Below, one piece after another: positions 23,232 through 34,776 of a stretch of 64,000 bases of DNA. Each line of letters opens with the position of its first letter. Positions within the stretch are counted from its first letter, which is position 1. The stretch comes from Alkalicoccus daliensis (GTDB lineage Bacteria; Bacillota; Bacilli; Bacillales; Salisediminibacteriaceae), in NCBI RefSeq assembly GCF_900103955.1, contig NZ_FNIL01000013.1:1-64000 (forward strand), written 5' to 3'. Under the pieces are notes generated by a model. It worked only from the letters and a program-made list of their open reading frames with translations, had not been told where the DNA came from and searched no databases. The position numbers were made by a program, and so were the translations under genes.

Positions 23232-24362
23232 GTGAAATACGACGTTATCGTTATTGGGGCTGGCTCCATGGGAATGGCAGCCGGCTTTTATTTATCAAAA
23301 AACGGAAAGAAAACCCTGCTGTTAGATGCACATGATCCTCCGCACAGCAACGGGAGCCATCATGGAGAAACGCGAATAATCCGCTATGCATACGGCGAAG
23401 GAGAAGAGTATGTGCCGTTTGTACTGCGAGCGAAAAAATTATGGGAAGATTTAGAAAGGATCTCAAAGAAAGAATTGTTCCTTCAGACAGGAGTTCTTGG
23501 GGTAGGGAGAGATACTTCAGGTTTTATCCAGAATACTATTTCCAGTGCAGGCAAATATTCTCTCCCTCTCGAAGTATTGACCGCGGAAGATGTACACCGC
23601 CGTTGGCCTGGAATTACGATCCCGGATAATTTTATCGGCTGTTTCGAACCAACTTCTGGAGTTTTGAAGTGTGAGGAGATTATAAAGGTTTATGAAGAGC
23701 TCGCAATAGAGTCCGGTGCGGTTATACATAGAAACAGCAGCGTAAAAGATATTTCCATACACGAGAAAAAAGTAACAGTGACGACAGAAGATGAAACTAT
23801 TACTGCAGGATCCTTAATAATTGCTGCTGGTGCCGGTTCCGGGAAGCTGGTTTCCATGCTGGATCTGGATCTCCCTTTAACCCCTGTTCGAAAAACGTTC
23901 GCCTGGTTTGAGGCTGAGGAAACACAATATAACCAAGAGAAGTTTCCAGCTTTTGCATTTGATACTTTCAATGGTACCTATTACGGCTTTCCCAGCATTC
24001 AGCAGGCAGGATTGAAAATCGGCCGCCATGACGGCGGAGAGAAAGTGAATCCTGAAAAGTCAATGATGCCATTTGGGGCAGCAGCGGAAGATGAGGGAGA
24101 CTTATTGCAATTTTTTCATCAATATATGCCTGATATCCATCAACTAAAGTATGGAAAAACGTGTATGTATACACTGACACCGGACGAGAAGTTCATTATA
24201 GATACGCATCCAGAATATTCGAATGTTGCTATTGCAGCAGGCTTTTCCGGACATGGTTTTAAATTCAGCAGTGCAGTAGGGGAAGCTTTAAGCAACTTAA
24301 TTACTTCAGAAAAAAATGAAGTGGATATTTCTCCATTTTCTCTTAAACGATTTCAAAGGTGA
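23232..24362 (+). CDS. Monomeric sarcosine oxidase / N-methyltryptophan oxidase-like flavoenzyme
   Basis: The 376-residue FAD amine oxidase has an N-terminal VIGAGSMGMAAGFYL dinucleotide-binding motif and HGETRIIRYAYGEG typical of the SolA/MSOX family. A Cys in GKTCMYTLTPD (about residue 310) matches the position of the covalent FAD linkage. The C-terminal GFSGHGFKFSSAVGE closes the FAD site. Such enzymes oxidise N-methylated amino acids, giving formaldehyde and H2O2. The start codon at 23232 (GTG) follows a GGGGG site. It stands alone between tmRNA and a convergent dipeptidase gene. Substrate is not predictable. Confidence 0.88.
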   Translation: MKYDVIVIGAGSMGMAAGFYLSKNGKKTLLLDAHDPPHSNGSHHGETRIIRYAYGEGEEYVPFVLRAKKLWEDLERISKKELFLQTGVLGVGRDTSGFIQNTISSAGKYSLPLEVLTAEDVHRRWPGITIPDNFIGCFEPTSGVLKCEEIIKVYEELAIESGAVIHRNSSVKDISIHEKKVTVTTEDETITAGSLIIAAGAGSGKLVSMLDLDLPLTPVRKTFAWFEAEETQYNQEKFPAFAFDTFNGTYYGFPSIQQAGLKIGRHDGGEKVNPEKSMMPFGAAAEDEGDLLQFFHQYMPDIHQLKYGKTCMYTLTPDEKFIIDTHPEYSNVAIAAGFSGHGFKFSSAVGEALSNLITSEKNEVDISPFSLKRFQR

Positions 24363-24379
24363 TTTTAACAGCCACACCT

Positions 24380-24429
24380 AAAAAACCGTTCTTCCAACCG
24401 AAACATATCGGCGGAAGAACGGTTTTTTT
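24380..24429. terminator. Bidirectional terminator between convergent genes
   Basis: AAAAAACCGTTCTTCC and GGAAGAACGGTTTTTT form a 16-base-pair stem with a 17-base loop. It serves the oxidase gene on the plus strand and the dipeptidase gene on the minus strand. Confidence 0.92.
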
Positions 24430-25798
24430 ACATTACATTTTTCACATCGCGGTAGAATAACGCAAGTGCGTCCATTCCTTTAGAGAAGTGCTCCAAAGGA
24501 AAGCTTTCGTTTGGAGAATGAAGATTGTCTTCCGGCGTGCCGAAACCAAGCAGCACGACAGGAATGCCGAAGAGGCTGTCGATCGTTTCTACAACAGGAA
24601 TAGACCCTCCGAGTCGTACAAATACTGTCTCAGCTTCAAAAGCACTTGTATAGCTTTCCGCTGCCTTGATTAAAAGCGGATGCTTGGGATCGACTTTGTA
24701 TGCTTTCGCAGACAGCGCCTCCCGTTTAATATCTACTGTTACTCCTTTAGGAGTGTTGGCTTCAATAAAATCAACAAGCGCATCCTGAATTTTCTGCGGG
24801 TCCTGTCCTGGAACGAGACGGCAGGTAAGTTTTGCAGTGGCAGAGGAAGGAATAATTGTTTTCGTTCCTTCGCCCTGATATCCGCCGAAAATTCCGTTCA
24901 CTTCCAGTGTAGGCCTTGCCATCGTATGTTCTTTTGCAGTATATCCTTTTTCAGGGGCTGTTTCCGGCACGCCGGTCGTGCTCGGAAAGTCTTCTCCGGG
25001 TGCAGCGTTCATAATTTTTCTTTCTTCTTCGCTCAGGTTCTCTACGTCATCATAAAAACCTGGCACGGTGACGACTTCGTCTGTATTTTTCATTGCGGCA
25101 AGGAGCTGGGAAAGTGCCATTGCCGGATTTTTCACAGCGCCTCCGTACAGTCCGGAGTGCAGATCCCGGTTTGGTCCTTTAACCGTTAATTCCAGGCCGG
25201 TAAATCCTTTCAGGCCGTAAAGGATCGTAGGCACGCCTTTATCCACCATTCCGGAATCGGAAATGAGAGAGAAGTCCGCTTCGAGCAGCTCCTGATTTTC
25301 GCTGAGAAAAGCCCCTAAATGTTCACTGCCGATTTCCTCCTCGCCTTCGATCACTACTTTTACGTTCATTGGGAGTTTGCCTTCTGTTTTCATCATTGCT
25401 TCAAATACCGCGAGGTGCATAAATACCTGCCCTTTATCATCACTTGCACCGCGCGCATAAATTTTACCATTGCGGATGGTCGGCTGGAATGGCTCTGTCT
25501 CCCAGAGTTCATAGGGATCTGCAGGCTGTACATCGTAGTGCCCGTAAAACAGCGCCGTTGGTGCATCTCCTGCCTGCGTATATTCAGCATAAACAAGCGG
25601 ATGACCGCCGGTTTCTTTTCGCTCTACTTTATTAAAACCAATCTCCGTCAGGTAATCAGTTAAAAAGGAAACCGCCTCTTCCATCTCATCTTTTTTCGAG
25701 GGATCGGTGCTGATGCTTTCTATCTTAAGAAAATCACTTAATTTTTTAAACAGCTGATCTTTATTATCCTGCAGGTACTCGGTCACTGCTTCACTCAT
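24428..25798 (-). CDS. M20 family metallopeptidase (dipeptidase)
   Basis: The 456-residue di-zinc peptidase has metal ligands in GHYDVQP (His), GASDDKG (bridging Asp) and EGEEEIGSEH (catalytic and metal Glu), and a central dimerisation domain. It belongs to the CNDP/carnosinase-like branch that cleaves dipeptides or N-acyl amino acids. It is monocistronic on the minus strand with a GGAGTG ribosome site. There is no signal peptide, so it should be cytoplasmic. The family is certain; the substrate is not. Confidence 0.92.
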   Translation of the reverse strand: MSEAVTEYLQDNKDQLFKKLSDFLKIESISTDPSKKDEMEEAVSFLTDYLTEIGFNKVERKETGGHPLVYAEYTQAGDAPTALFYGHYDVQPADPYELWETEPFQPTIRNGKIYARGASDDKGQVFMHLAVFEAMMKTEGKLPMNVKVVIEGEEEIGSEHLGAFLSENQELLEADFSLISDSGMVDKGVPTILYGLKGFTGLELTVKGPNRDLHSGLYGGAVKNPAMALSQLLAAMKNTDEVVTVPGFYDDVENLSEEERKIMNAAPGEDFPSTTGVPETAPEKGYTAKEHTMARPTLEVNGIFGGYQGEGTKTIIPSSATAKLTCRLVPGQDPQKIQDALVDFIEANTPKGVTVDIKREALSAKAYKVDPKHPLLIKAAESYTSAFEAETVFVRLGGSIPVVETIDSLFGIPVVLLGFGTPEDNLHSPNESFPLEHFSKGMDALALFYRDVKNVM

Positions 25799-25899
25799 AA
25801 TTCCACACTCCTTCGATTATCTAAGTATGTATTCTTTCTTCAGTTTACCGTGAGTAAAGAGTTCGTGCAAATCAAAGCAGTGCGTTTCTGAATAACATG

Positions 25900-25914
25900 T
25901 GAATTCTGAAAACT
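25900..25914 (+). promoter_or_regulatory. Possible CodY box before ilvD
   Basis: The 15 bases contain the core TTCTGAAAA and match 10 of 15 positions of the CodY consensus AATTTTCWGAAAATT. They sit just before the -35 element of ilvD, a known CodY target in B. subtilis. The match is weak. Confidence 0.35.
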
Positions 25915-25916
25915 CA

Positions 25917-25945
25917 TTGCGGAAATTGTGAAAAATAGTTAAGAT
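25917..25945 (+). promoter_or_regulatory. ilvD promoter
   Basis: TTGCGG (25917-25922) and TAAGAT (25940-25945) are separated by 17 bases, about 60 bases before the ilvD start. Confidence 0.6.
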
Positions 25946-26003
25946 AGAGGTTATAGCTGAAGCTGTAATTGAAATTGAAGTAATGCAGGAGAGGATGACA
26001 AGA

Positions 26004-27695
<1,692 letters not shown>

Positions 27696-27704
27696 AAAAT
27701 TCAC

Positions 27705-27733
27705 CCCGGCAGATCAGTTCTGCCGGGATTTTT
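27705..27733 (+). terminator. Terminator after ilvD
   Basis: CCCGGCAGA and TCTGCCGGG pair around TCAGT, followed by ATTTTT. Confidence 0.9.
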
Positions 27734-27839
27734 AATTTGCATCACAGGCAGCAGGCTGCTGTATCAGGTGCTGCACTTCTTTTTTAATAATTTAGTCCAA
27801 AATGGCAGTTTAAAACCTATAAATCAGGGAAGATAACAA

Positions 27840-27856
27840 ACATACATCATGTATGT
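27840..27856. promoter_or_regulatory. Palindromic operator of the TetR/AcrR-type regulator
   Basis: ACATACATCATGTATGT is a perfect inverted repeat (8+1+8) located 51 bases before the regulator gene. Its half-sites equal those of the AcrR/TtgR-type operators known from proteobacteria. Autoregulation of the downstream cassette is inferred. A further TTACATAA lies close by at 27862-27869. Confidence 0.65.
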
Positions 27857-27906
27857 AAAACTTACATAATTTACTTTCCATTTTCAGCATAAAGGAGGAA
27901 CTGCAT

Positions 27907-28539
27907 TTGCGGAAAACCAAGGAAGAAACCGCTCAAACGAGAGAGTCTATCATCAACGCCGCAGAAAATTTATTTATTGAAAAGGGTTATGAAGGTGTTT
28001 CTCTCGAAGATATTGCAGCGGAAGTGCACTTAACCCGGGGCGCAGTTCACTGGCATTTTAAAAATAAAAAAGGTGTGCTCCTGGCGATTAGAGAAAGAAT
28101 TGAAATGCCTTTGGAAACACTGGAGAATTTTCTGGCAGACCAAAGTGAAGAAGATCCTCTGGAAGCACTGGGACATACAGTAAAAAAAGCGCTGGAGGAA
28201 TATCAATACAACAGCAGACTGCGGAAACTGACGAAAATCATTCTTCATTTTGAATACAATACGGAAAACGAAAAACTGGGAAAAAAATCTTCTGAACAGC
28301 GGGCACGTAAAGTAGTTACGGAAGTACTGAGAATAGCGCAGAAGCGATCTGCTTTTCAGGTTCCATGGACACCGGAATCCGGAGCGCTTGCTTTCACGGG
28401 ACTGTTTGCAGGAGTTCTTTCCGAGTGGGTCCGGGAAGACACAGAATTTGAATTGATTCCGGATGCAGAAAAAGTACTTACTTCCATTTTAGACATATGG
28501 GGCGCGCAGCTCTCAGAACTTAATAAGCATTCAGGATAA
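27907..28539 (+). CDS. TetR-family transcriptional regulator, AcrR-like
   Basis: The 210-residue protein has an N-terminal helix-turn-helix (about residues 10-56: INAAENLFIEKGYEGVSLEDI, then LTRGAVHWHFKNKKG) very like AcrR. The C-terminal ligand domain (about 60-205) is variable. AcrR relatives usually control multidrug efflux, but no pump is nearby. Instead the gene is 16 bases before gas-vesicle-like genes, in apparent operon. The TTG start at 27907 follows AAAGGAGG. Given the palindrome upstream it probably represses this whole unit; the inducer is unknown. Confidence 0.88.
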   Translation: MRKTKEETAQTRESIINAAENLFIEKGYEGVSLEDIAAEVHLTRGAVHWHFKNKKGVLLAIRERIEMPLETLENFLADQSEEDPLEALGHTVKKALEEYQYNSRLRKLTKIILHFEYNTENEKLGKKSSEQRARKVVTEVLRIAQKRSAFQVPWTPESGALAFTGLFAGVLSEWVREDTEFELIPDAEKVLTSILDIWGAQLSELNKHSG

Positions 28540-28555
28540 AAACAGGAGGGGTAAG

Positions 28556-29383
28556 ATGACTACAGATGTGAATACGCAGAAATTAATTTACTTATACGGA
28601 TTTATTCCTGCCGAGGAAATAAAAGAAAAAGGAGAAATATCTATTCCAGGTATTGATTCCGACTATTCAGTGGAATTCTACACATACGGGGACATTACAG
28701 TGGCTGCCTGTCTTGTGAAAGAAGAAGAATTTAACGAACAGGAATTGAATAAAAAAGTGGAAGACATGAAATGGCTGCAGGAGAAAGCATTTCATCATCA
28801 TGACAATATGAATAAACTGCATGAGAAATATACAATTATACCATTGAAATTCGGCACCATATATCAAAATAAAGAAAGTATGGAAAGTACTATCGGTTCT
28901 TACAGAGAAAATATCCAGCATATATTCCAGGAACTTGAAGGGAAAGAAGAATGGAATATTAAGATCTATACTGATGTAAAAAAATTCAAAGAATCAGTAG
29001 CAGTTACAAGTCCGGCGATCGAAGAAGAACAAAAGAAAATAGAGGAACTTCCGCGGGGAAAACAATTTTTCGCAAAGAAAAAAATCGAAAAGCGGATAGA
29101 AGAACAGGCGGATAATGATATCATCGATTACTGCGAGAATTTTCATGAAGAAGTGAAAAAATACAGTGAAGCAGAAGAAGTAAAGAAAAACTGGGAAAAG
29201 AAATTAACCGGCCGGGAAGACGATATGTGCTGGAATGCCGCTTACCTTATCCCGGAAGAACATGTGGAAAAGGTCGCAAAGCTGGTAAAGGATAAAAGGA
29301 CCGGGGAAGAAAATTTCACTTTTGAAATTACAGGACCGTGGCCGGCTTACCACTTCTCGGATTTTTCAAAAGGAAAAAAGTAA
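28556..29383 (+). CDS. Gas vesicle protein GvpF/GvpL family
   Basis: The 275-residue protein has features of the GvpL/GvpF family: an N-terminal LIYLYGFIPAEE strand, the central HHDNMNKLHEKYTIIPLKFGTIY region and a C-terminal GEENFTFEITGPWPAYHFS segment. GvpF/L proteins are minor or assembly factors that contact GvpA during vesicle biogenesis. An AGGAGGGG site precedes the ATG. It is co-directional with the regulator upstream and a GvpJ-like gene downstream. A charged Lys/Glu-rich insertion (about 155-220) is notable. Confidence 0.85.
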   Translation: MTTDVNTQKLIYLYGFIPAEEIKEKGEISIPGIDSDYSVEFYTYGDITVAACLVKEEEFNEQELNKKVEDMKWLQEKAFHHHDNMNKLHEKYTIIPLKFGTIYQNKESMESTIGSYRENIQHIFQELEGKEEWNIKIYTDVKKFKESVAVTSPAIEEEQKKIEELPRGKQFFAKKKIEKRIEEQADNDIIDYCENFHEEVKKYSEAEEVKKNWEKKLTGREDDMCWNAAYLIPEEHVEKVAKLVKDKRTGEENFTFEITGPWPAYHFSDFSKGKK

Positions 29384-29422
29384 GGGATTATACAGAAATA
29401 GGAGTGAAGGGAGGACGGTAAA

Positions 29423-29746
29423 ATGGAGGATATGCAGCCCGCAAATCTATCCAATGGACTAGTAGAAATACTGGAAACAGTATTAGATAAAGGAGTAGTA
29501 ATTGCCGGAGATATATCTATTAATCTGCAGGATGTGGAACTGCTTACTATTAAAATCCGGCTGGTCGTTGCTTCAGTTGACAAAGCGAAAGAAGTCGGGA
29601 TAGACTGGTGGGAGAGCGATCCGCTGTATTCTACAAGAGCTGTGGAAGCGGAAAAAGAAAATGAACTGCTGAAAGAAAAAATCCATCAGCTGGAAGCCCG
29701 CATAGGATCAGATACTCCCACAACGAAGGAGGAAAATGATGAATAA
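29423..29746 (+). CDS. GvpA/GvpJ-family gas vesicle protein, GvpJ-like
   Basis: This protein of 107 residues has a GvpA-fold core (about 10-65) with LVEILETVLDKGVVIAGDI and VELLTIKIRLVVASVDKA, then GIDWWESDP and a charged coiled-coil tail. The tail and the DWW segment resemble Bacillus GvpJ rather than the short major shell protein GvpA. The end overlaps the next gene by 11 bases. It could be a minor vesicle protein or, lacking a visible GvpA nearby, part of a different nanostructure. Confidence 0.82.
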   Translation: MEDMQPANLSNGLVEILETVLDKGVVIAGDISINLQDVELLTIKIRLVVASVDKAKEVGIDWWESDPLYSTRAVEAEKENELLKEKIHQLEARIGSDTPTTKEENDE

Positions 29747-29981
29747 GCGTGATTTTTTCAAAGATATCTCCAGGTTAATCAAAGATTTGGAACATCAGGA
29801 CCGGTCTATGGTAGCGAGAGTGGAAGAAAAAGAAATAGATGTTGCTGGAAAGAGAGCAGTATTAAAAACGGAAACTTCATTCAAGGCACAGGTTGGAATT
29901 CCAAGTAAAGAAGAACTGGACCTTATAAAACGCAGACAGATAAATGAAACACGGTTGAATAAAGGCAGACTGGAAGAATAG
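29736..29981 (+). CDS. Small charged protein of the gas-vesicle-like cassette
   Basis: This 81-residue protein is rich in Lys, Arg and Glu, with no signal peptide or membrane segment. The N terminus (DFFKDISRLIKDLEH) looks helical; the middle is beta-prone (DVAGKRAVLKTETSFKAQVG). I do not recognise a family. It is translationally coupled to the GvpJ-like gene (11-base overlap, AAGGAGG site inside that gene) and followed by a terminator, so it belongs to the cassette. It could be an accessory Gvp protein that has diverged. Confidence 0.75.
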   Translation: MMNKRDFFKDISRLIKDLEHQDRSMVARVEEKEIDVAGKRAVLKTETSFKAQVGIPSKEELDLIKRRQINETRLNKGRLEE

Positions 29982-29996
29982 TTTCTATATGAAAAG

Positions 29997-30021
29997 GCTC
30001 TCCGGCATGGAGAGCTTTTTT
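29997..30021 (+). terminator. Terminator of the gas-vesicle-like cassette
   Basis: GCTCTCC and GGAGAGC pair around GGCAT, followed by T6. It closes the cassette 15 bases after the last gene. Confidence 0.9.
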
Positions 30022-30078
30022 ATGTAAGAAGAAAATTAATAAGCTGCTTCCTCTTTTTCCGGAAATATCATTTTGCAC

Positions 30079-30108
30079 TTTACAATAGAAAGTTTTTCAT
30101 GCTAAGAT
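30079..30108 (+). promoter_or_regulatory. Promoter of the first SAM-I riboswitch
   Basis: TTTACA (30079-30084) and TAAGAT (30103-30108) are 18 bases apart, about 25 bases before the aptamer. Confidence 0.6.
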
Positions 30109-30133
30109 GTTCACATCCAAAAAACATATTAAA

Positions 30134-30310
30134 CTTATCCAGAGCGGTGGAGGGACTGGCCCTATGAAACCCGGCAACCATTAGGCGTTTTACGTCTGAA
30201 AGGTGCTACATCCTGCAAAGAGTCCGCTCTTTGGGAGATAAGATTATGATTCTGCAGAAGAATACATATCTCAACTCCCGGAGTGCATTAAAGCTCCAGG
30301 AGTTTTTTTT
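30134..30310 (+). promoter_or_regulatory. SAM-I (S-box) riboswitch, first of a tandem pair
   Basis: The aptamer (30134-30242) is closed by P1 CTTATC/GATAAG and contains the S-box core AGAGCGGTGGAGGGACTGGC, then CCCGGCAACC and AAGGTGCTACATCCTGC. A terminator (30274-30310, ACTCC/GGAGT with an internal mismatch, then T8) follows. High S-adenosylmethionine should stabilise the aptamer and allow termination. No gene stands between it and the second riboswitch, so its only visible target is the metY operon by read-through. Confidence 0.96.
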
Positions 30311-30367
30311 ATGCAGCGTAATCAGCGCACAAGGATAAGTTAAAATAATTAAGTTAGAAAAAACAAT

Positions 30368-30396
30368 TGACCAATTGTATGAATGATGATAATATT
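30368..30396 (+). promoter_or_regulatory. Separate promoter for the second SAM-I riboswitch
   Basis: TTGACC (30368-30373) and TAATAT (30391-30396), spaced by 17 bases, lie between the two riboswitches. The second switch can therefore be transcribed independently of the first. Confidence 0.75.
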
Positions 30397-30471
30397 CAAA
30401 CTAATCAATCACTGAGAAAACAAAGCAGTTAAGTCGGGATAGAGTTTTTATCCCATGACAATTACATACTT

Positions 30472-30642
30472 CTCTTATCCAGAGCGGCGGAGGGACTGGC
30501 CCGATGAAGCCCGGCAACCACTGAGTATTTTACTTGGAAGGTGCCAAATCCTGCAGAACTATTTTTAGTTCTGAAAGATAAGGGAGAGCTCGTTATTCGC
30601 GTACTTGCATCTCTCTATCTTTCACAGGTAGAGAGATTTTTT
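30472..30642 (+). promoter_or_regulatory. SAM-I (S-box) riboswitch, second of the pair
   Basis: The aptamer (about 30472-30586) again shows AGAGCGGCGGAGGGACTGGC, CCCGGCAACC and AAGGTGCCAAATCCTGC, closed by CTTATC/GATAAG. The terminator at 30609-30642 has a nine-base-pair stem, ATCTCTCTA/TAGAGAGAT, and T6. metY begins 410 bases later, beyond a family A repeat. It should switch off the metY operon when S-adenosylmethionine is abundant. Confidence 0.96.
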
Positions 30643-30707
30643 GTTTTTCAGGAAGCTTTGTTAATGTTCCTTGTTGGTAAGGAAACTTCGCTTTTACTCG
30701 GCAGGAG

Positions 30708-32837
<2,130 letters not shown>

Positions 32838-32869
32838 ATAAATTTAACTAATTACAGGAGTGATTATTG

Positions 32870-33847
32870 ATGAAGAAAACGTTAGCAGGAACAGCAGCGG
32901 CAGCCGCCGTATTATTAGCAGGGTGCTCAGGAGAATCAGACGCTGGCGCTTCATCACCCGAAACGATCACTGTAGATTACGCCTACTATTCTCCGACTAG
33001 CCTTGTGCTGAAGGATCAGGGCTTTCTGGAAGAAGTTTTCGCAGATGAAAATGTGGAATTTGAATATGTGCTCAGCCAGGGAAGCAACAATGCATTGGAA
33101 TTTCTTTCTGGAGGAAGTGTAGATTTTGGGTCCTCTGCAGGTGCTGCGGCATTAATGGCAAAGGGTAATAATGCTCCAATTAAAAACGTTTATGTTTATT
33201 CACAGCCTGAATGGACAGCACTTGTTACCGGCGAAGGCAGCGAGATTACCTCTGTCGAAGATCTTGCAGGGAAAAAAGTAGCGGCAACGCTAGGAACAGA
33301 CCCTTATATTTTCCTGGTAAGAGCTTTGGACGAAGCCGGAATGAGTGAAGACGATATTGAAATTGTGCCGGTTCAGCATAATGATGGAGCAAACTTACTT
33401 GCAAATGGCGAAGTAGATGCCTGGGCAGGTCTGGATCCGCACATGGCCCGACAGGAACTGGAAATTAATGCAGAACTGTTTTACAGAAATACAGACTTCA
33501 ATACGTACGGCTTCCTGAATGTACGGGAAGAATTTGCAGAAGAATATCCTGAAGCTGTAGAAAAAGTAATTGAAGCCTATGAACTGGCAAGAGAGTGGGC
33601 AATTGAAAATCCGGAAGAAACAGTAGAGATCATTGTAGAAGAAGCGGGCATTGATGCTTCCGTAGCGGAGCTCCAGCTGGAAAGAAACAACTTCGATAAC
33701 CCGCTGCCGGGACAGGAGCACATAGACAGCCTCAGCGCTGCAGGAGAAGTATTACAGTCCTCCGGAAATCTGGATGATACCTTAAGCGTGGATGAATTAC
33801 TGGATGATCTTATTGATCCATCCTTTGCAGAAGAAGTGATTGAGTAA
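32870..33847 (+). CDS. ABC transporter substrate-binding lipoprotein, SsuA/TauA/ThiY-like
   Basis: This lipoprotein of about 325 residues has a signal peptide and lipobox LLAGCSG (lipidated Cys about 19). The NMT1/SsuA-type fold is indicated by DYAYYSPTSLVLKDQGFLEE, QGSNNALEFLSGGSVDFGSSAGAAAL and AWAGLDPHMARQE. Relatives bind aliphatic sulfonates, taurine or thiamin precursors. The ATG at 32870 is preferred to the adjoining TTG. It is followed by matching permease and ATPase genes. The SAM-controlled setting points to a sulfur compound; the exact ligand is not determinable. Confidence 0.9.
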   Translation: MKKTLAGTAAAAAVLLAGCSGESDAGASSPETITVDYAYYSPTSLVLKDQGFLEEVFADENVEFEYVLSQGSNNALEFLSGGSVDFGSSAGAAALMAKGNNAPIKNVYVYSQPEWTALVTGEGSEITSVEDLAGKKVAATLGTDPYIFLVRALDEAGMSEDDIEIVPVQHNDGANLLANGEVDAWAGLDPHMARQELEINAELFYRNTDFNTYGFLNVREEFAEEYPEAVEKVIEAYELAREWAIENPEETVEIIVEEAGIDASVAELQLERNNFDNPLPGQEHIDSLSAAGEVLQSSGNLDDTLSVDELLDDLIDPSFAEEVIE

Positions 33848-33909
33848 AGGAACATAACTGTTTCTGTTTGATTAAATAATTGTTAAAAAGAAAAAGGAGG
33901 CGGTGACAC

Positions 33910-34761
33910 ATGGCTATTTCTCAGGGACATCATGCCGAAAAGGAATCCGTGTTTAAATCAGTAATTAAAGTAAAACAGAAGGAACGACAAGGCATGCCGG
34001 CTTTCCTGAAAACAGCCGGTCTCGCTCTCCTTTTCCCAATTCTGCTTCTTGCACTTTGGGAAGGAGTGACCAGATTCGGTCTTGTAGCGGGACACCTGCT
34101 CCCCGCTCCTTCCGAGATTGTAGGCACGATCTGGGCGATGGGCGTAGACGGAAGCTTATGGGGCCATATGGGCATTACCCTTTACCGCCTTCTTTGGGGC
34201 TTCTTCTGGGGAACAATTGTCGCAGTAGTTATCGGCTCCCTTGTCGCTATGTCCAGAAATGCGGAAACAATGTTTGATCCGCTGATTCAGGCGTTTCGGG
34301 CAATTCCTTCCCTCGCCTGGGTTCCTTTATTTATCCTTTGGCTTGGTATCGGTGAACCATCAAAAGTAACTTTAATTGCGCTGGGTGTATTTTTTCCTGT
34401 GTATTTAAATGTAGTCGGCGGAATTCACTCTGTGGACCGGAAATTAATAGAAGTCGGAAAAGCATACGGCCTCAACCAGTTTCAGCTCGTCCGCCGGATA
34501 ATTTTACCTGCTTCGCTCCCTTCATTTCTTACGGGACTTAGAAGCGGCCTCGGCCTCGGCTGGATGTTTGTCGTTGCGGCGGAGCTTCTCGGAGCAAGCC
34601 AGGGGCTTGGTTATTTACTTGTACTCGGACAGAATACGCTGTCTCCGAATGTAATTCTTGCAAGCATCGTATTGTTTGCGTTTTTAGGAAAAGTGACAGA
34701 CTATGCTCTGAAAAAGCTGCAAACACGGGCTTTGCACTGGCAGGATAATATGAAAAATTAA
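33910..34761 (+). CDS. ABC transporter permease, SsuC-like
   Basis: The 283-residue BPD-type permease has about six transmembrane helices and the EAA loop (EVGKAYGLNQFQLVRRIILPASLP, shown in part) that docks the ATPase. An N-terminal cytoplasmic extension of about 35 residues precedes the first helix. It sits between the binding-protein and ATPase genes with a GGAGGCGG site. It should form a homodimer in the membrane. Sulfonate-type specificity is inferred from family and context. Confidence 0.9.
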   Translation: MAISQGHHAEKESVFKSVIKVKQKERQGMPAFLKTAGLALLFPILLLALWEGVTRFGLVAGHLLPAPSEIVGTIWAMGVDGSLWGHMGITLYRLLWGFFWGTIVAVVIGSLVAMSRNAETMFDPLIQAFRAIPSLAWVPLFILWLGIGEPSKVTLIALGVFFPVYLNVVGGIHSVDRKLIEVGKAYGLNQFQLVRRIILPASLPSFLTGLRSGLGLGWMFVVAAELLGASQGLGYLLVLGQNTLSPNVILASIVLFAFLGKVTDYALKKLQTRALHWQDNMKN

Positions 34762-34776
34762 CGGAGGAGATTCCTT

